From: Aldrovandia affinis
Lineage: Eukaryota > Chordata > Actinopteri > Notacanthiformes > Halosauridae
Reading direction: 5' to 3'
NCBI GenBank assembly: GCA_029706075.1
Contig: JAINUG010000386.1
Span: forward strand, 62,001-126,000
DNA length: 64,000 nucleotides
Each line of letters starts with the position of its first letter. The stretch's first letter is position 1. Shown piece after piece: positions 1 through 10,895 of the stretch. Below the pieces are notes generated by a model that ran no database searches, had not been told where the DNA came from, and was given only the letters and a program-made list of their open reading frames with translations. Made by a program: the position numbers and the translations under genes.

Positions 1-380
1 CAAAGGAAAAGCACACGAAATGGTAGACAATCGGCAAGTGGGAAAAATCGAAATAAAGGTCCACAAATCACACCGTACAAAAGTCGTAGAGAAAAAAGGT
101 CACAACACAAGACAATTGATTTCTTCACTGGTTTTAGTTGCTCCCGTGACATTTATATCCTTGACTTTAAAATATAATTATAATTGCTAGGGGGAAAACA
201 TAATATTTGGAATATGTGATGTGCATTAAAACTGTTAATCGTACAGTAATAATGTCAGTGCGCAGTGTTCTTTGTTTACTTTGTCAACATAACTGTGTAT
301 AATTATAATATTGGTAACAAATGAACGTGCCTTAATTATATTTTTTGTTTCCTTTATTTGCTTTATTTTGTTTTACACGT
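1..380. other. AT-rich sequence without recognisable gene
   Basis: No open reading frame or known repeat is recognised. It ends in a pyrimidine-rich stretch followed by TTACAG (381-386), which resembles a splice acceptor for the hAT remnant that follows. It may be intron-like sequence of that element. Confidence 0.4.
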
Positions 381-633
381 TACAGATAGAGAGTCGAGAA
401 CAGCGGCGCCATCACTGCTAAGTGCGTAGGGCCTAGAACACTTTTCCCCCTGTTTTGGAGTGGTAGGTTTGGGTAGTGGGGCTGTGTGCGTGTAGCCTAC
501 ATATTTTCAAGCTTGTGTCAGTGGAAAAAAATGTGTGGGTTGTTCAATGGAGGAGAAACATGTCGAACAAGCCACCTGAGACTACTAAATCTGATAAAAA
601 CTCATAAACACAGCAGTAACTGAAAAAGTCAGT

Positions 634-870
634 GCAGAGCGGTATCTAAATAATTGATATGAATCGGGACAGCAACTCTTCTGCAAGTTCTGTCAACACA
701 CCGTTGGCTGGACTTGAAAAAATATGTGCGATGACCATGTAAAATCGAAAACCCAACTTCCAAACTAGGACAAGCTTGTGTTGCGAGTTTACCACTCCAA
801 ACTACTGTACAAAGTGCTACAAAATTGTCAGACGCAAGGCGTGAGTTGATGGTTTTGTCACTGTGGGCGC
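634..870 (+). pseudogene. hAT transposase N-terminus, CGGBP1-like zinc finger remnant
   Basis: One forward frame reads Cys-Lys-Phe-Cys (codons at 682-693), then CDDHVKSK (from 727). This is the pattern of the BED/CGGBP1-type finger that begins many fish hAT transposases, in which two cysteines are followed by a DDH-x-KSK segment. The frame is broken by several stop codons and the second histidine position reads Gln. No catalytic domain follows. A splice-acceptor-like TTACAG lies about 250 bases upstream. Seen: the motif and the stops. Known: the finger binds transposon ends. Inferred: hAT origin. It is non-functional. Confidence 0.55.
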
Positions 871-904
871 AGAGTCTGACATAGACTACCACTCGAGAAA
901 ATGA

Positions 905-994
905 ATAATTTCCATCCATTAGGGGTGGGCGGATTGATACCAAAAGTATCGATACTACCAATACTAAGTCTTGTTTTGAGTATCGATAGGATCA
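905..994. repeat. TATCGATA-rich transposon-end-like segment flanking ERV-A
   Basis: The segment contains the 12-base palindrome AGTATCGATACT (945-956) and another TATCGAT at 981-987. ATCGATAC also appears just after the 3' LTR of ERV-A (from 5491), so ERV-A may have inserted into a TATCGATA-rich element, possibly the hAT whose pieces lie at 634-870 and 5754-6000. Confidence 0.35.
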
Positions 995-1885
995 TGTGGA
1001 AAACCGTCTCTGTCCAATGAAGTAATGATCATGTGTAGGGGAGAAATTCGGACTATGCGATCTGGAGCTCAAGGTGCAGGCATCACGGTCTGTGGTTCCT
1101 CCCCTCACTAGATAAATGACCATGAAGGAAGTCCACCAAGGTTCACCCATCACTGGAATTTACATGTCCAGTTCGGGTGACTCTGCTATGGCACGAGGAG
1201 GAGAGGACGTGGATTAAAAGTTAAATAAATGAATCCCATCAGGTTTAATTATTTTACTTTTGTATCAGGGATTCTGCCAAATTTACTGCCAGCATTCCCG
1301 AGTCGCGTGGCGGATAGATTATAAACCCCTGGAATTGGGCTATCTGCATAAATTGTGTGGGAATGATGTAGCCATTTAGCAAATAGAATTATCAATACAT
1401 GACATATATATATATATAAATATATAGTGCACGGGCCTCCCGCGTGGTCCAATGGTTACAATGTTCGACAATGGCCACGGAGACCCGGGTTCGATTCCCC
1501 ATCCCCCCAGAGTCGGCTCTGGCTGGGAGTGCCACCAGGGGAGGCGATTGGCTGTCCGCCCCAGGAAGGGGGGAGGGAAGCTGACAGGACATTCGCTGTG
1601 CAAAAGAGTGGCCCTGTAGTACCGGGTTAGGGCCAACGGCCTGGTGAGTGCTGTCTCAGAAGAGACGATGCTTCACCTTCGTCACTACTGGTCGCAGGAC
1701 TACGGCAGTGAACTCACATTACTAGGGGGGGATTGACATAAAATAGCAGGTCTAATTTGCTACTAAATGTACAATAAACCCTATTACATCAGACTCTGAA
1801 GATGGTGTTTGTTATTGAAGAATTATTATGTGTGGTTGGGATCTCTCAGTCTAACTGGCCTTGGCTGAGGTCTGATTCTCCCACA
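995..1885 (+). mobile_element. ERV-A 5' LTR (retrovirus-like), interrupted by a SINE
   Basis: The sequence starts TGTGG and ends CCACA, giving matched LTR termini, and is followed by a primer-binding-like TGGCGAGCC (1890). It aligns by eye with 5014-5490 (same strand), 17934-18994 (diverged, same strand) and 52167-52850 (opposite strand). Compared with the uninterrupted copies, about 280 bases between GTGCAC (near 1432) and the AATAAA region (near 1770) are missing, and a SINE sits in their place. The polyadenylation signal AATAAA near 1772 is preserved. Confidence 0.65.
1433..1764 (+). mobile_element. tRNA-derived SINE
   Basis: The head has a Pol III A box (TGGTCCAATGG, about 1445-1455) and B box (GGGTTCGATTCC, 1487-1498) in tRNA-like spacing. 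The body matches a second copy on the opposite strand at 43662-44030, including the shared phrase CAGAGTCGGCTCTGGCTGGG. The 3' tail stops early in the AATAGCAGG...GCTAC region compared with that copy. It cannot be a working tRNA gene because no cloverleaf follows the B box. It lies inside the U3 part of the ERV-A LTR. Confidence 0.75.
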
Positions 1886-2340
1886 TTAATTGGCGAGCCA
1901 GCCAGGAGGGGCTCAGGGAACCTGACTCCTGGCCGGAGCTGCTGCTTTCAGTTCAACAATGGCCACAAAGGGAATAAGGTAAGCATAGCCTTTTCTAAGG
2001 CATTAGAATGCCTTACTAATTATAATTATATAATTAACCTAAATTATAGTAAGAAAAAGAGTCTGATGTAATATTATGTGTTTTGTGTGTATGAATGAAG
2101 AGGTGTATGCGAGTGTGAGAAGTGTGAATGTGTGAGGGTAACATTGGCCAGGTGTGAAGGTGTATATAGTTTGCTAAGGGGCCGACCGGACAGCAAACAA
2201 AAAGTCACTAGGAGCTGACGAGACGGCGGTCTGGTCTAATGTACAAAATATTGTCACTAAGGGGCCTACAGGACAGTAACACTGACCAGATGTAAGGTGA
2301 ATAAGGTCACTAGGTGCCGAGGGGACAGTGGTGCTGGTCA
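1886..2340 (+). mobile_element. ERV-A leader: primer site, splice donor, hairpin series
   Basis: Directly 3' of the LTR is a primer-binding-like TGGCGAGCCAGCC (1890), then an inverted repeat CCAGGAG/CTCCTGG, then a strong splice-donor match AAG|GTAAGC (GT at 1979-1980). About 190 bases further on lies a run of short repeated hairpins (2169-2332, annotated separately). No gag reading frame follows. The order LTR, primer site, donor, structured repeats is the layout of a retroviral untranslated leader. Confidence 0.6.
2169..2332 (+). promoter_or_regulatory. Covarying hairpin array in ERV-A leader
   Basis: Three related units each have a 6-7 base stem around a 15-16 base loop of type AAGGGGCC..A..GGAC. 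Unit 1 (2169-2198) pairs GTTTGCT with AGCAAAC perfectly. Unit 2 (2253-2280) pairs GTCACT with AGTAAC (one mismatch). Unit 3 (2306-2332) pairs GTCACT with AGTGGT (all paired, using two G-U pairs). A more decayed unit lies at 2204-2230. The loops are similar while stem bases change together, which suggests an RNA structure; a packaging role is inferred from position only. Confidence 0.5.
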
Positions 2341-3116
2341 GGAATGCATGAAATGTGCCAGCATTGGTGTGAATGAAATGTGTGTTCTGTGAGTCTTATG
2401 AGCAAAATTTTTTTACAAAAAAGAAATGTATGAGCTGTCTTGTAAGTTGAATCATTCGAATTATTGGGAATGGGAAAATGGAATTTTAAAAAGTGAACAG
2501 TAAAAAACAATAGTAAAATAGTTGCAGACGTATGCCCTCGTTGAATGGTCAGCTAATGCGAGCAGCAGAGAGTTCAGAGGAAGTAATAATTAAACTAAAT
2601 ATGTATAGATTCAGAGGGAGTTTAACGTTATCAGGATACACAACTGATTAAATTCAAACTTTGGCAACTCCCCAAGTGGGTTAATTAGAAGCAGATCCAG
2701 GTACATTTTCTAGACATACAGTTTTTAGTGTTCTGGTGAGTGTTGTCTGCTCGCATTCACTTCTTTAAAATCCTGTACCTGCTCATACCTTCAGTGCATA
2801 ATCTTTCCAGTTTTTCATTTAAAACCCATTTTCCTTGGTTTTGTTGGCTTTATTTTCATTTTATCCTGTACGCCTGCAGTGCTCTCGCTCCTCTGTTCAT
2901 ACAGGAAAAACAAGTGGTCACGCCTCCCAACCTGACCGGCTCTTATTTCAAGACTAACAAAGTAAGAACCTGATGGTTCAGAAACACTGAACTTTGAGCC
3001 GGATTCACAGAGAAAATATAAAGCGGGAGTCATAACTGAAAAGATAAATAATATTAATTAAGAATTAAGAAGTCAGATGAAGAGCCAGAACCTCCTAGCT
3101 CCCTAGCTAATAGCGC
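2341..3116. other. Residual ERV-A interior, no recognised coding
   Basis: Sequence with many short stops in all frames. It lies between the ERV-A leader and a LINE, so it is presumably decayed provirus interior. No gag, pol or env motif is recognised. Confidence 0.35.
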
Positions 3117-3977
3117 CAGATGAAATGAAATGAAATGATCTTTATTGTCATTATACTTAAGTACAATGAAATTGTGGCTTCTCTCAATATAAAAATTAAG
3201 TAAAAAATTAAGAATAAATGAAGAACAAAAAAAATAAAGTTAAATGTAAAAATAAAGTAAAAACTGTGCAAATTAAGTACAATGAAGTACAAATCAGTGC
3301 AAGTACAAATAAGAGCGATACAATGGATATGTTACAGTAAATGAACAAAGCAGTGCAACTTTTGTGCTTATAGATTGTGACTGTGATATCAGTCTTTGAG
3401 GTGGAGGTGGGTGTGTGTGTGTGCGTTTGTGTGTCACCGTCCATGTTGTGTGTGTGTGTGAGTGTGTCCCAGTCCCTGATGTGTATGAGTGTGTGTGCGC
3501 TCACAGTTCTTGTTGTTCGTTTTCGTGACAGGGTGAGTGATGGAGGCTACAGCTCTGGGAAAGAAGCTGTTCCTCAGCCTGTTGGTGTGGGATTTTATTG
3601 ACCTGCACCGTTTGCTGGACGGCAGCGGTTCAAACAGGGAGTGGCCGGGGTGTGTGGTGTCCCTTATTATATTGTTAGCCTTCTTCCTTAGCCTTAAGGC
3701 TCCCTAGGTTTGGGAGCTCCATCCTGACAATGCGCTGTTGTGCCTTTTTCATCAATTGTGAGGTGTTGGAGGTCCATGTCAGCTGTTTTGACATATTGAC
3801 TCCGAGGAACCTCAGGTTCTCCACGCTTTCCACTGCTTCTCCATGTATGTGGAGGGGGCGGTGTATTCCTGAGGTCCTCCTGAAATAAAAAAACATCTCC
3901 TTTGTCTTAGAGGTGTTAAGGACCAGGTTGTTGTCCCTACACCACTCAGCTAGATGTGCCACCTCCTGCCTGTAGGC
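3117..3977 (-). mobile_element. LINE 3' end (L2/Rex1-like non-LTR retrotransposon)
   Basis: On the reverse strand the last part of a reverse-transcriptase ORF reads HLAEWCRDNNLVLNTSKTKE and then RFLGV and KKAQQR, the thumb/connection segment of L2/Rex1-like LINEs. Coding runs from about 3977 down to 3690. It is followed by a 3' untranslated region that includes a GT/CA microsatellite (about 3406-3471), then ACAATAAAGATC and a short (ATTTC)n tail at 3117-3140, the simple-repeat tail typical of these LINEs. The upstream catalytic part is absent because a hAT element abuts at 3978. L2 versus Rex1 cannot be decided by eye. Confidence 0.65.
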
Positions 3978-5490
<1,513 letters not shown>

Positions 5491-5753
5491 ATCGATACAA
5501 AAAAAACTGATCCATCTCTCTCTTCTACGTTGTACCCATTTTTATTTCATCAAAGAGTAGAGAAACTGTCTCTGCAAATAACGTTATATTGTCATCTTCC
5601 TATGAGTGTAACATTAGATCACGTTCTGGGCACCTGAACACACTTCTTAGTGCATGCACTCTGCCTAGACTGATGACTGATGAAAATGATTTCTCCCCAT
5701 AGCATCCCCTGTTTTAGCAACCCTAAAATCGCCACTGGCACTGAACTAAAGAG

Positions 5754-6000
5754 AGCATAATTTGGAGTTATTTCACAGCTGTGAATGAAAATGTTGCGAA
5801 CTGCAATGTATGTAGGAAGGCTGTTCGCTACTGTGGGAACACGACCAATTTGTTTAAGCACATTAGAAAAAAACACAAGCAATAGCACTCGGAGCTGCAA
5901 CAGAAAATAAGGGAGGAGAGAAGGGAAAATTCCTCAGCAGCCCGACCTGCGAGACAGACAGTTCAGGCAGAGTATTTTCAGAGAGGCAAGGAATATCTAG
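5754..6000 (+). pseudogene. hAT transposase N-terminus with BED zinc finger
   Basis: The forward frame starting at 5754 reads a BED finger: W-S-Y-F, then Cys-x2-Cys (5802 and 5811), then His-x4-His (5859 and 5874) in KHIRKKH, followed by a basic and glutamine-rich linker. A stop codon at 5883 breaks the frame soon after the finger, but the reading resumes to about 6000. BED fingers are DNA-binding modules at the N-terminus of hAT transposases. No catalytic core follows. It may belong to the element into which ERV-A inserted. Confidence 0.65.
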
Positions 6001-6010
6001 GTATATAGTA

Positions 6011-6342
6011 GTGTAATTAATATTTTAGTCAAATAGCATCTTCAGCATTGGTTAATGTAAAATTTTAATGTTACAACTGTAATTGGTCATCATTAGCTGT
6101 TGCTGTAGCAGACTATATTCAGATATTCAAATAATATATTCAGCCCATTGAAAATTATCTAAATGAATTAATTTAATGGAATTGAAAAAAACAATATACC
6201 TCAAACCTGAAAAGAACCTAAAAAGAAATGCTTAATGTTTGGCAAATCATTTGGTGGCAATGAGAAATGTATTCAGAGCAGTATTAATGATGCATTCACC
6301 TCATAAATCATGACACAATGCTCTCCCCTACATGAAAGTACT
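6011..6342. other. AT-rich spacer, nothing recognised
   Basis: No coding motif or repeat family is recognised between the BED-finger remnant and the LTR-C copy. Confidence 0.35.
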
Positions 6343-6800
6343 GTAGCGATCCACCGCGGTTGCTATATGTAAATATGTGTGCAGGGCATTGTGGGGGAAC
6401 ATTGTTGTGTGTTTGAATGTTCCCCCCGGTGTTGATTATTGTTGTATGTTTAAAAGTAAAGTTAAGTGTGTGTTTTAATTTTTCTGTATGTGTTGGGCCG
6501 GTGGCTATTTTCTGTATAGTGCGGTTGCCTGTTTTACCATGCAGAATGTGTTCAGCATCCGTTGTACTTCCTGTGTGACGTATTCTAAAGTGGCCAATGT
6601 GCACCCTGCGTGACCGTTTCTGGATGTGCCTGTTGTCTATACTTACCTGGCAGGGGAGATACCATGATCAGAAAGGTTGTGGTATGATACCCTGATCAAG
6701 AAGTATCTGTGCTTGGGTTACTCTCATTTTGTACATGTTTTTTGCCTTTAATAAAGGCAAATAGCTGTGCGTTAGTTGGGTGCCCAGAGTGCATTTCCTC
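6343..6800 (+). mobile_element. LTR family C copy
   Basis: Begins TGTAGCG and aligns over about 130 bases with 63150-63290 (shared phrases GCATTGTGGG/GCATCATGGG and GTTCCCCC). A polyadenylation-like AATAAAGGC at about 6751, followed by ATAGCTGTGCG, resembles AATAAAGTGGCTAGTTGCG of the 63-kb copy. It contains a U1 snRNA-like segment. The exact 3' end is uncertain; a short (CTTT)n tract (about 6805-6832) follows. Confidence 0.45.
6639..6670 (+). ncRNA. U1 snRNA 5'-end-like segment (fragment)
   Basis: The 32 bases starting ATACTTACCTGGCAGGGG match the 5' end of vertebrate U1 snRNA from its first nucleotide, including the 5'-splice-site recognition sequence. After that the similarity fades over about ten bases, and the rest of U1 (stem-loops II-IV, Sm site) is absent. 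It is therefore not a functional U1 gene but a chimeric or retrocopied fragment. Confidence 0.6.
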
Positions 6801-7146
6801 TTCCCTTTCTTTCTTTCTTTCTTTCTATTCTTTACTCGCTCTCTCCCTAAATCTCCCTTCCAACTGCAATTAAGGGCCTGGTAGTGATACTGGAGTAGCA
6901 GTGACTTGCCCGCAGCTCCAGTTGAATCCCAGGTCGAGGCACAAGGCCGGACCCCACCTAGCACTTTGGGGGCAAGCAGGTACCAGTGGCTTGCCCGCGG
7001 CCTGCCCAACTCCATAGCCGAGTCCAGTCACGGACTTCCACCCGGGGATTCGTTTGGGTCTACTGTGCTTTGTTTCAGCACTCCCGGAAGGAACACCATT
7101 CTTGGGTGTGCTGTCCTTTCTCCTTGTGCTTCCCAGGTGGGGCCTA

Positions 7147-8190
7147 ATGACAGAGAAGGAAGGGCGATGGCGTCCTGATCAGTTCCTGAATTACCTGAAC
7201 TGCCTGGTCAAGGTCCCTGATGTCATAGATATTTTTGAAATTAGTTTTAAGAATGCTAATTTCTTGGAGAGGTTCTGGAACCTCTTTAGAGAGGGGAAGG
7301 ATAGGAGCCCCTTGAAAAACTTTGATGTTGAGCCTCTGTCTGACACCGAAAACAAAGTGGTGACCGTGCAGTTTTATAACAAAGCTTATAATGAAGTTTT
7401 ACAACGTACAGGACCACGACGTTGCAACGTGGTTGGGCAGGTATGGCTCCGTCAAGTCCGAGGCAAGGAGAGTCCTCGTTGAGGATGGGGTGTGGACTGG
7501 GGCCAGAAAGTGGCTGGTCCAATTACAGCCAGACCCAATGTCGGTTGGAAGGGTGAGACACATCCCCAGCACCATTACGCTAGGGAACAACCGGGGTGCA
7601 ATTTTCTATTATGGCATGCCCAAACTGTGCAGGAGAGGTGGTGAGTTAGGCCACTTGGCTGCAGCCTGCACAGTGGTTAAGTGCAAGAGCTGTGGAGGAG
7701 AGCATGAGACCAGGGCATGTCAGGACCCTAGACCCTGTAACTTGTGTGGGGTAAGGGGGCACCTCTTTCGAGACTGCCCTCTCTCATATGCCAACAGGGC
7801 TAGGGGAACTGCGCCACAGTCTCACCCCCAACCTCCCCCTCTCCATCAAATACGACCACAACTACCCAGCCTGACCCACCTCAGTTTCCCTCACTACTTA
7901 CCCAAACTACAGCACAACCAGACATGCCACTCTCCCAGACACCCCCCACTACAGTTGAGTCGAGGAGGAGGTGGACTCGGAAACCTTCAACATGGTGGAA
8001 GAGCCCACCCTCTCCTCAGATACCACAGATTCAGACCCCCCTGACTGGTCCAGAGTAAAAGGGAGAAAGCGGAAAACCAAACAGAAACGGAAATGCCTAC
8101 TCCCATCACACCTAACAATATCCCTTAACCTCTCCCTTCATCTAAACCCATCCAGACAGTCCCAGACCCTCCCCAAACAATTATAGCAAT
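7147..8190 (+). pseudogene. Tx1-type LINE ORF1 (gag-like, zinc knuckles)
   Basis: The reading starts near the Met at 7147 (MTEKEGRWRPDQFLNYLNC), changes frame near 7390, and continues through a segment with three closely spaced Cys/His clusters at about 7620-7790: CRRGGELGHLAAAC, CKSCGGEHETRAC and CNLCGVRGHLFRDC. These are CCHC-type knuckles of the kind that bind nucleic acid in LINE ORF1 and gag proteins. A proline-rich stretch follows, then another frame change near 7970 into a lysine-rich C-terminus (KGRKRKTKQKRK). Two frameshifts make it non-functional. The first knuckle has Arg-Gly between its cysteine and the next expected cysteine, so it may be degenerate. Confidence 0.7.
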
Positions 8191-8689
8191 CAATAGGCCC
8201 AAACTAACTCCCCGCTCCAAGAAACCACAATCCCCAACAAAAGCCCCCAAACAGGTCCTTACAGTGAAGCACCCACGCTCAACCTGTCCCATTGGATACT
8301 GGCTGCTTCTGGTCCTCAAACCCCCCCCCAGGCAGAGAACCAAAAGATCCCACCCAAGGGCCCTCTGCCTCTGGACAAAAGGGGGCCCCAGGGCCAAAAT
8401 CCTTCAGTCCAGCCTCTCTAGTGCGGACCTTGCCAGGCAGTGCTAGGGGAGAACAGGTGAGCAGACCTACCCAGGGGGTGGAAAGGCGCCCATCAAACCC
8501 AGATACAGTAATTGACTGCTTAAATCAAATTTGTAAAGACATACACAAAAACCAATAAAACCGGTTCATTTCCACCCCTGCAATATTTTTCCTCTGTATT
8601 TCCTTTTTTCCCTCATGTCAATCACAATCTATCAATACCCCAAATATCAAAGATCCAATCAAACGACATTACGTTTTCTCCATCCTGCA

Positions 8690-10375
8690 ACAGCTGCCCT
8701 CGTCATCCTCCTACAGGAGTGTGGGATTCCCTTCCGCTTCATGGATGACAGTCTGAGGGAGGGATGGAGAAGGGGAGACTCTCTCTCTGGTCTGGCTCAA
8801 ACATATCTCGAGCTGACAGGGTCGGCACATTGATCAACAACCCCAATGTCAGAATAACATCATCTGACATAGTAGAGAGTGGGCGAATCCTCATCACCGA
8901 CCTCGACGTTGGGGGTTCCCCACTCTGGGTGATCAACATGTATGGCCCTAATAGCAAGGCCCGAGAGGGCCTCCCTATTTGCAAAACTCAGATCTTTAAT
9001 CACCCCCCGTATGCCGGTAGTCATGGGGGGAGATTTCTACTGTGCCCTTTGGGATGAAGACCGCAGCAGACCAAGGAGGGATCAATCCAGCAGGGAGCTG
9101 TGGTCCATCATAGAAGGTTTCTCCCTCCATGACACCGGGGGCAGTCAGAAGGTGGCCAGGGAGTTCTACCTGGGTCTGTATGCCAATAGGCCCACAGACA
9201 GGGCTCTCATGGACACCTTCCTGGATGGTCTGGACAGATGCCTGGAGGGACAGAGCATGGAGGGGCAGCTGAGCGCTGAGGAGCTTACCCGAGCCGTGCG
9301 CTCCCTTAACTTACATAAAGCTCCTGGTTCTGACGGAATCCCAGCTGAGTTTTATCAGGCCTTCTGGGATCTCCTGAAGGACGACATGGCGGATGTCTTC
9401 AGAGCGGCTTTCAGGGAGGGGCGGCTGGGAGACTCACTGCAACAGAGTTCAGTGGCCCTTGTCCCAAAGAAGGGGGACCTGAAGGACCTCCGGAGCTGGT
9501 GGTCGATCAACCTCCTATCAGTGGATTCTAAGATCATGGCCAAATCACTGATGAGGAGGTTCCAAGACCTGTTACCAGCAGTGAATGTCCACAACCAAAC
9601 ATGCAGTGTTCCTGGGAGGTCCATAAATGAAAATCTGCTCCTCGTGAGAGATATCATTATCCACTCCGGGGAGCGCAGGTCCCCTTTAGGCCTTCTCAGT
9701 CTAGATCAAGAGAAGGCCTTTGACAGGGTTAGCTATGTGTGCCTGGAGAGGATGCTGGAGAGCTTTAACTTTCCAAATCTCTTCCGGCGCTGGACCAGAA
9801 TGTGTTTGGGGGACATCTCAGGCAGAGTGGTTGTCAACAAGCACTCTGCCTGAGATGGCTCGGGGTGATGGCGTACATGGACGACATCACCATCGTTGGC
9901 ATAGATAGTCATTCCATCACCACCGCTACAAAGGTGGTGGATGATTTCTGCATGGCTACAGGCACCCTGGTCTACTGGGGCAAGAATGAACTGTACCTGT
10001 TGCCGTCTTAGAGTGAGTCGCTAGCCTGTTCTTTCCCTGTACGCACAGAAGGCATAAAGTTCCTGGGGGTCACCTTCCAGCACGACGGGGGAGGGAACCG
10101 GAGCTGGGAGGAGGCCCTACGCCACGTCCAGAAAAAAATCAGGAGCTGGAGCACATGGCCCCTGACAATGACGGGTAAGATCCTGGTCCTGAAGGCAATA
10201 GTCCTTCCCAGCCTTCTCTATATTGGCCGAGTGTTTCCCCCGAACAGAGCCACTAGCAAACTTGTTGCTAGAATGGCCTTTCGCTTTGTCTGGGGGAGCA
10301 AAATGGAGAGTCTGGGGAGGACAACCCTGATGAAGGAGGAGGAGAAAGGGGGCAGGGGGTCCCAGATATAACATC
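8690..10375 (+). pseudogene. Tx1-type LINE ORF2 (APE endonuclease + RT), broken
   Basis: The endonuclease begins near 8690 and shows the INMYGPN strand and GGDFYCAL (about 9023), corresponding to the GDFN active-site motif; a frameshift lies near 8950. RT motifs follow: LHKAPGSDGIPAEFYQAFWD (about 9313), VALVPKKGD (about 9452), PGRSINENLLLVRDI (about 9612) and DQEKAFDRV (about 9705). The catalytic box reads Tyr-Met-Asp-Asp (9874-9885), but the stretch that should precede it is deleted at about 9852. The thumb (KFLGVTF, SWSTWPLTMTGK) follows at 10055-10200. Missing SDH and QGCPL motifs make it inactive. Confidence 0.75.
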
Positions 10376-10599
10376 AGTTATATTGGCACAGGGTCTGGCC
10401 ACACTGGTCCAGAACACCCTGGGGGGAAGTCGGCCTCTGGTAAATTTGCTAAGTACTATGCCACTCCCTTCCTCAGATCTATGGGTCTGTGTGGGCTGGA
10501 CCACACTGTGCCATACAGCTGGAACCCCCATATGTATACAGGGCCATGAGGCATTTTTTTTTTTTTTCCCACTGCTGTGACTCCTGCACGGCCCAGAAG

Positions 10600-10875
10600 G
10601 CCGTACCTGGTGGGGGCTCTGATGGAGTGCATCGGAGTGGACATCCTCGGTCTGTTTCCCTTCACTGACTCTGGCAACTGCTATGTCTTGGTGGCCATGT
10701 AGTACTTTACTACGTGGCCCGAGGCATACGGGGTGCCAGACCAGAGCGCCAACACGATGGCAGATAAACTGTTCTGCCATTTCGGGGCCCCTGCCGAGCT
10801 GCACAGTGACCAGGGGCGGAACTTTGAGACACCTGTTTGGAGAGGTCTGCAAGCGCCTGGGGGTGAGCAAGAATG
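10600..10875 (+). pseudogene. Ty3/Gypsy integrase core fragment
   Basis: The frame from 10622 reads MECIGVDILGLFP, with the first catalytic Asp at 10640, then YFTTWPEAY, then HSDQGRNFE with the second catalytic Asp at 10808. This is the retroviral integrase core of a Gypsy element. A stop codon (10700) replaces the residue normally between M and Y in the AMDYFTKWPE motif. The third catalytic residue (Glu) is missing because the text passes, still in the same frame, into a hAT transposase exon at about 10870-10900. Confidence 0.7.
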
Positions 10876-10895
10876 GGTGTTTGAACAACACATGG

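Larger units (their letters stand above)
6835..10565 (+). mobile_element. Tx1-clade (L1-like) LINE with two ORFs, internally deleted
   Basis: A two-ORF non-LTR retrotransposon: ORF1 with CCHC knuckles, ORF2 with an APE endonuclease and a reverse transcriptase similar to the Xenopus Tx1 protein. At least two internal deletions are evident. One lies between the endonuclease and RT around 9140, where the text jumps from the endonuclease to VAREFYLGLYANRPTD. The other is at about 9852, removing the G-x-x-QGCPL segment just before the catalytic box. A T-rich run (10555-10569) marks the end, where a Gypsy integrase piece begins. Confidence 0.75.

Noticed and set aside
1433..1510. tRNA gene
   Set aside because: A and B boxes are present but there is no complete cloverleaf after the B box; the same head and body recur at 43662-44030, so it is a SINE.
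6639..6800. Functional U1 snRNA gene
   Set aside because: Only the first 32 bases match; stem-loops II-IV and the Sm site are missing.
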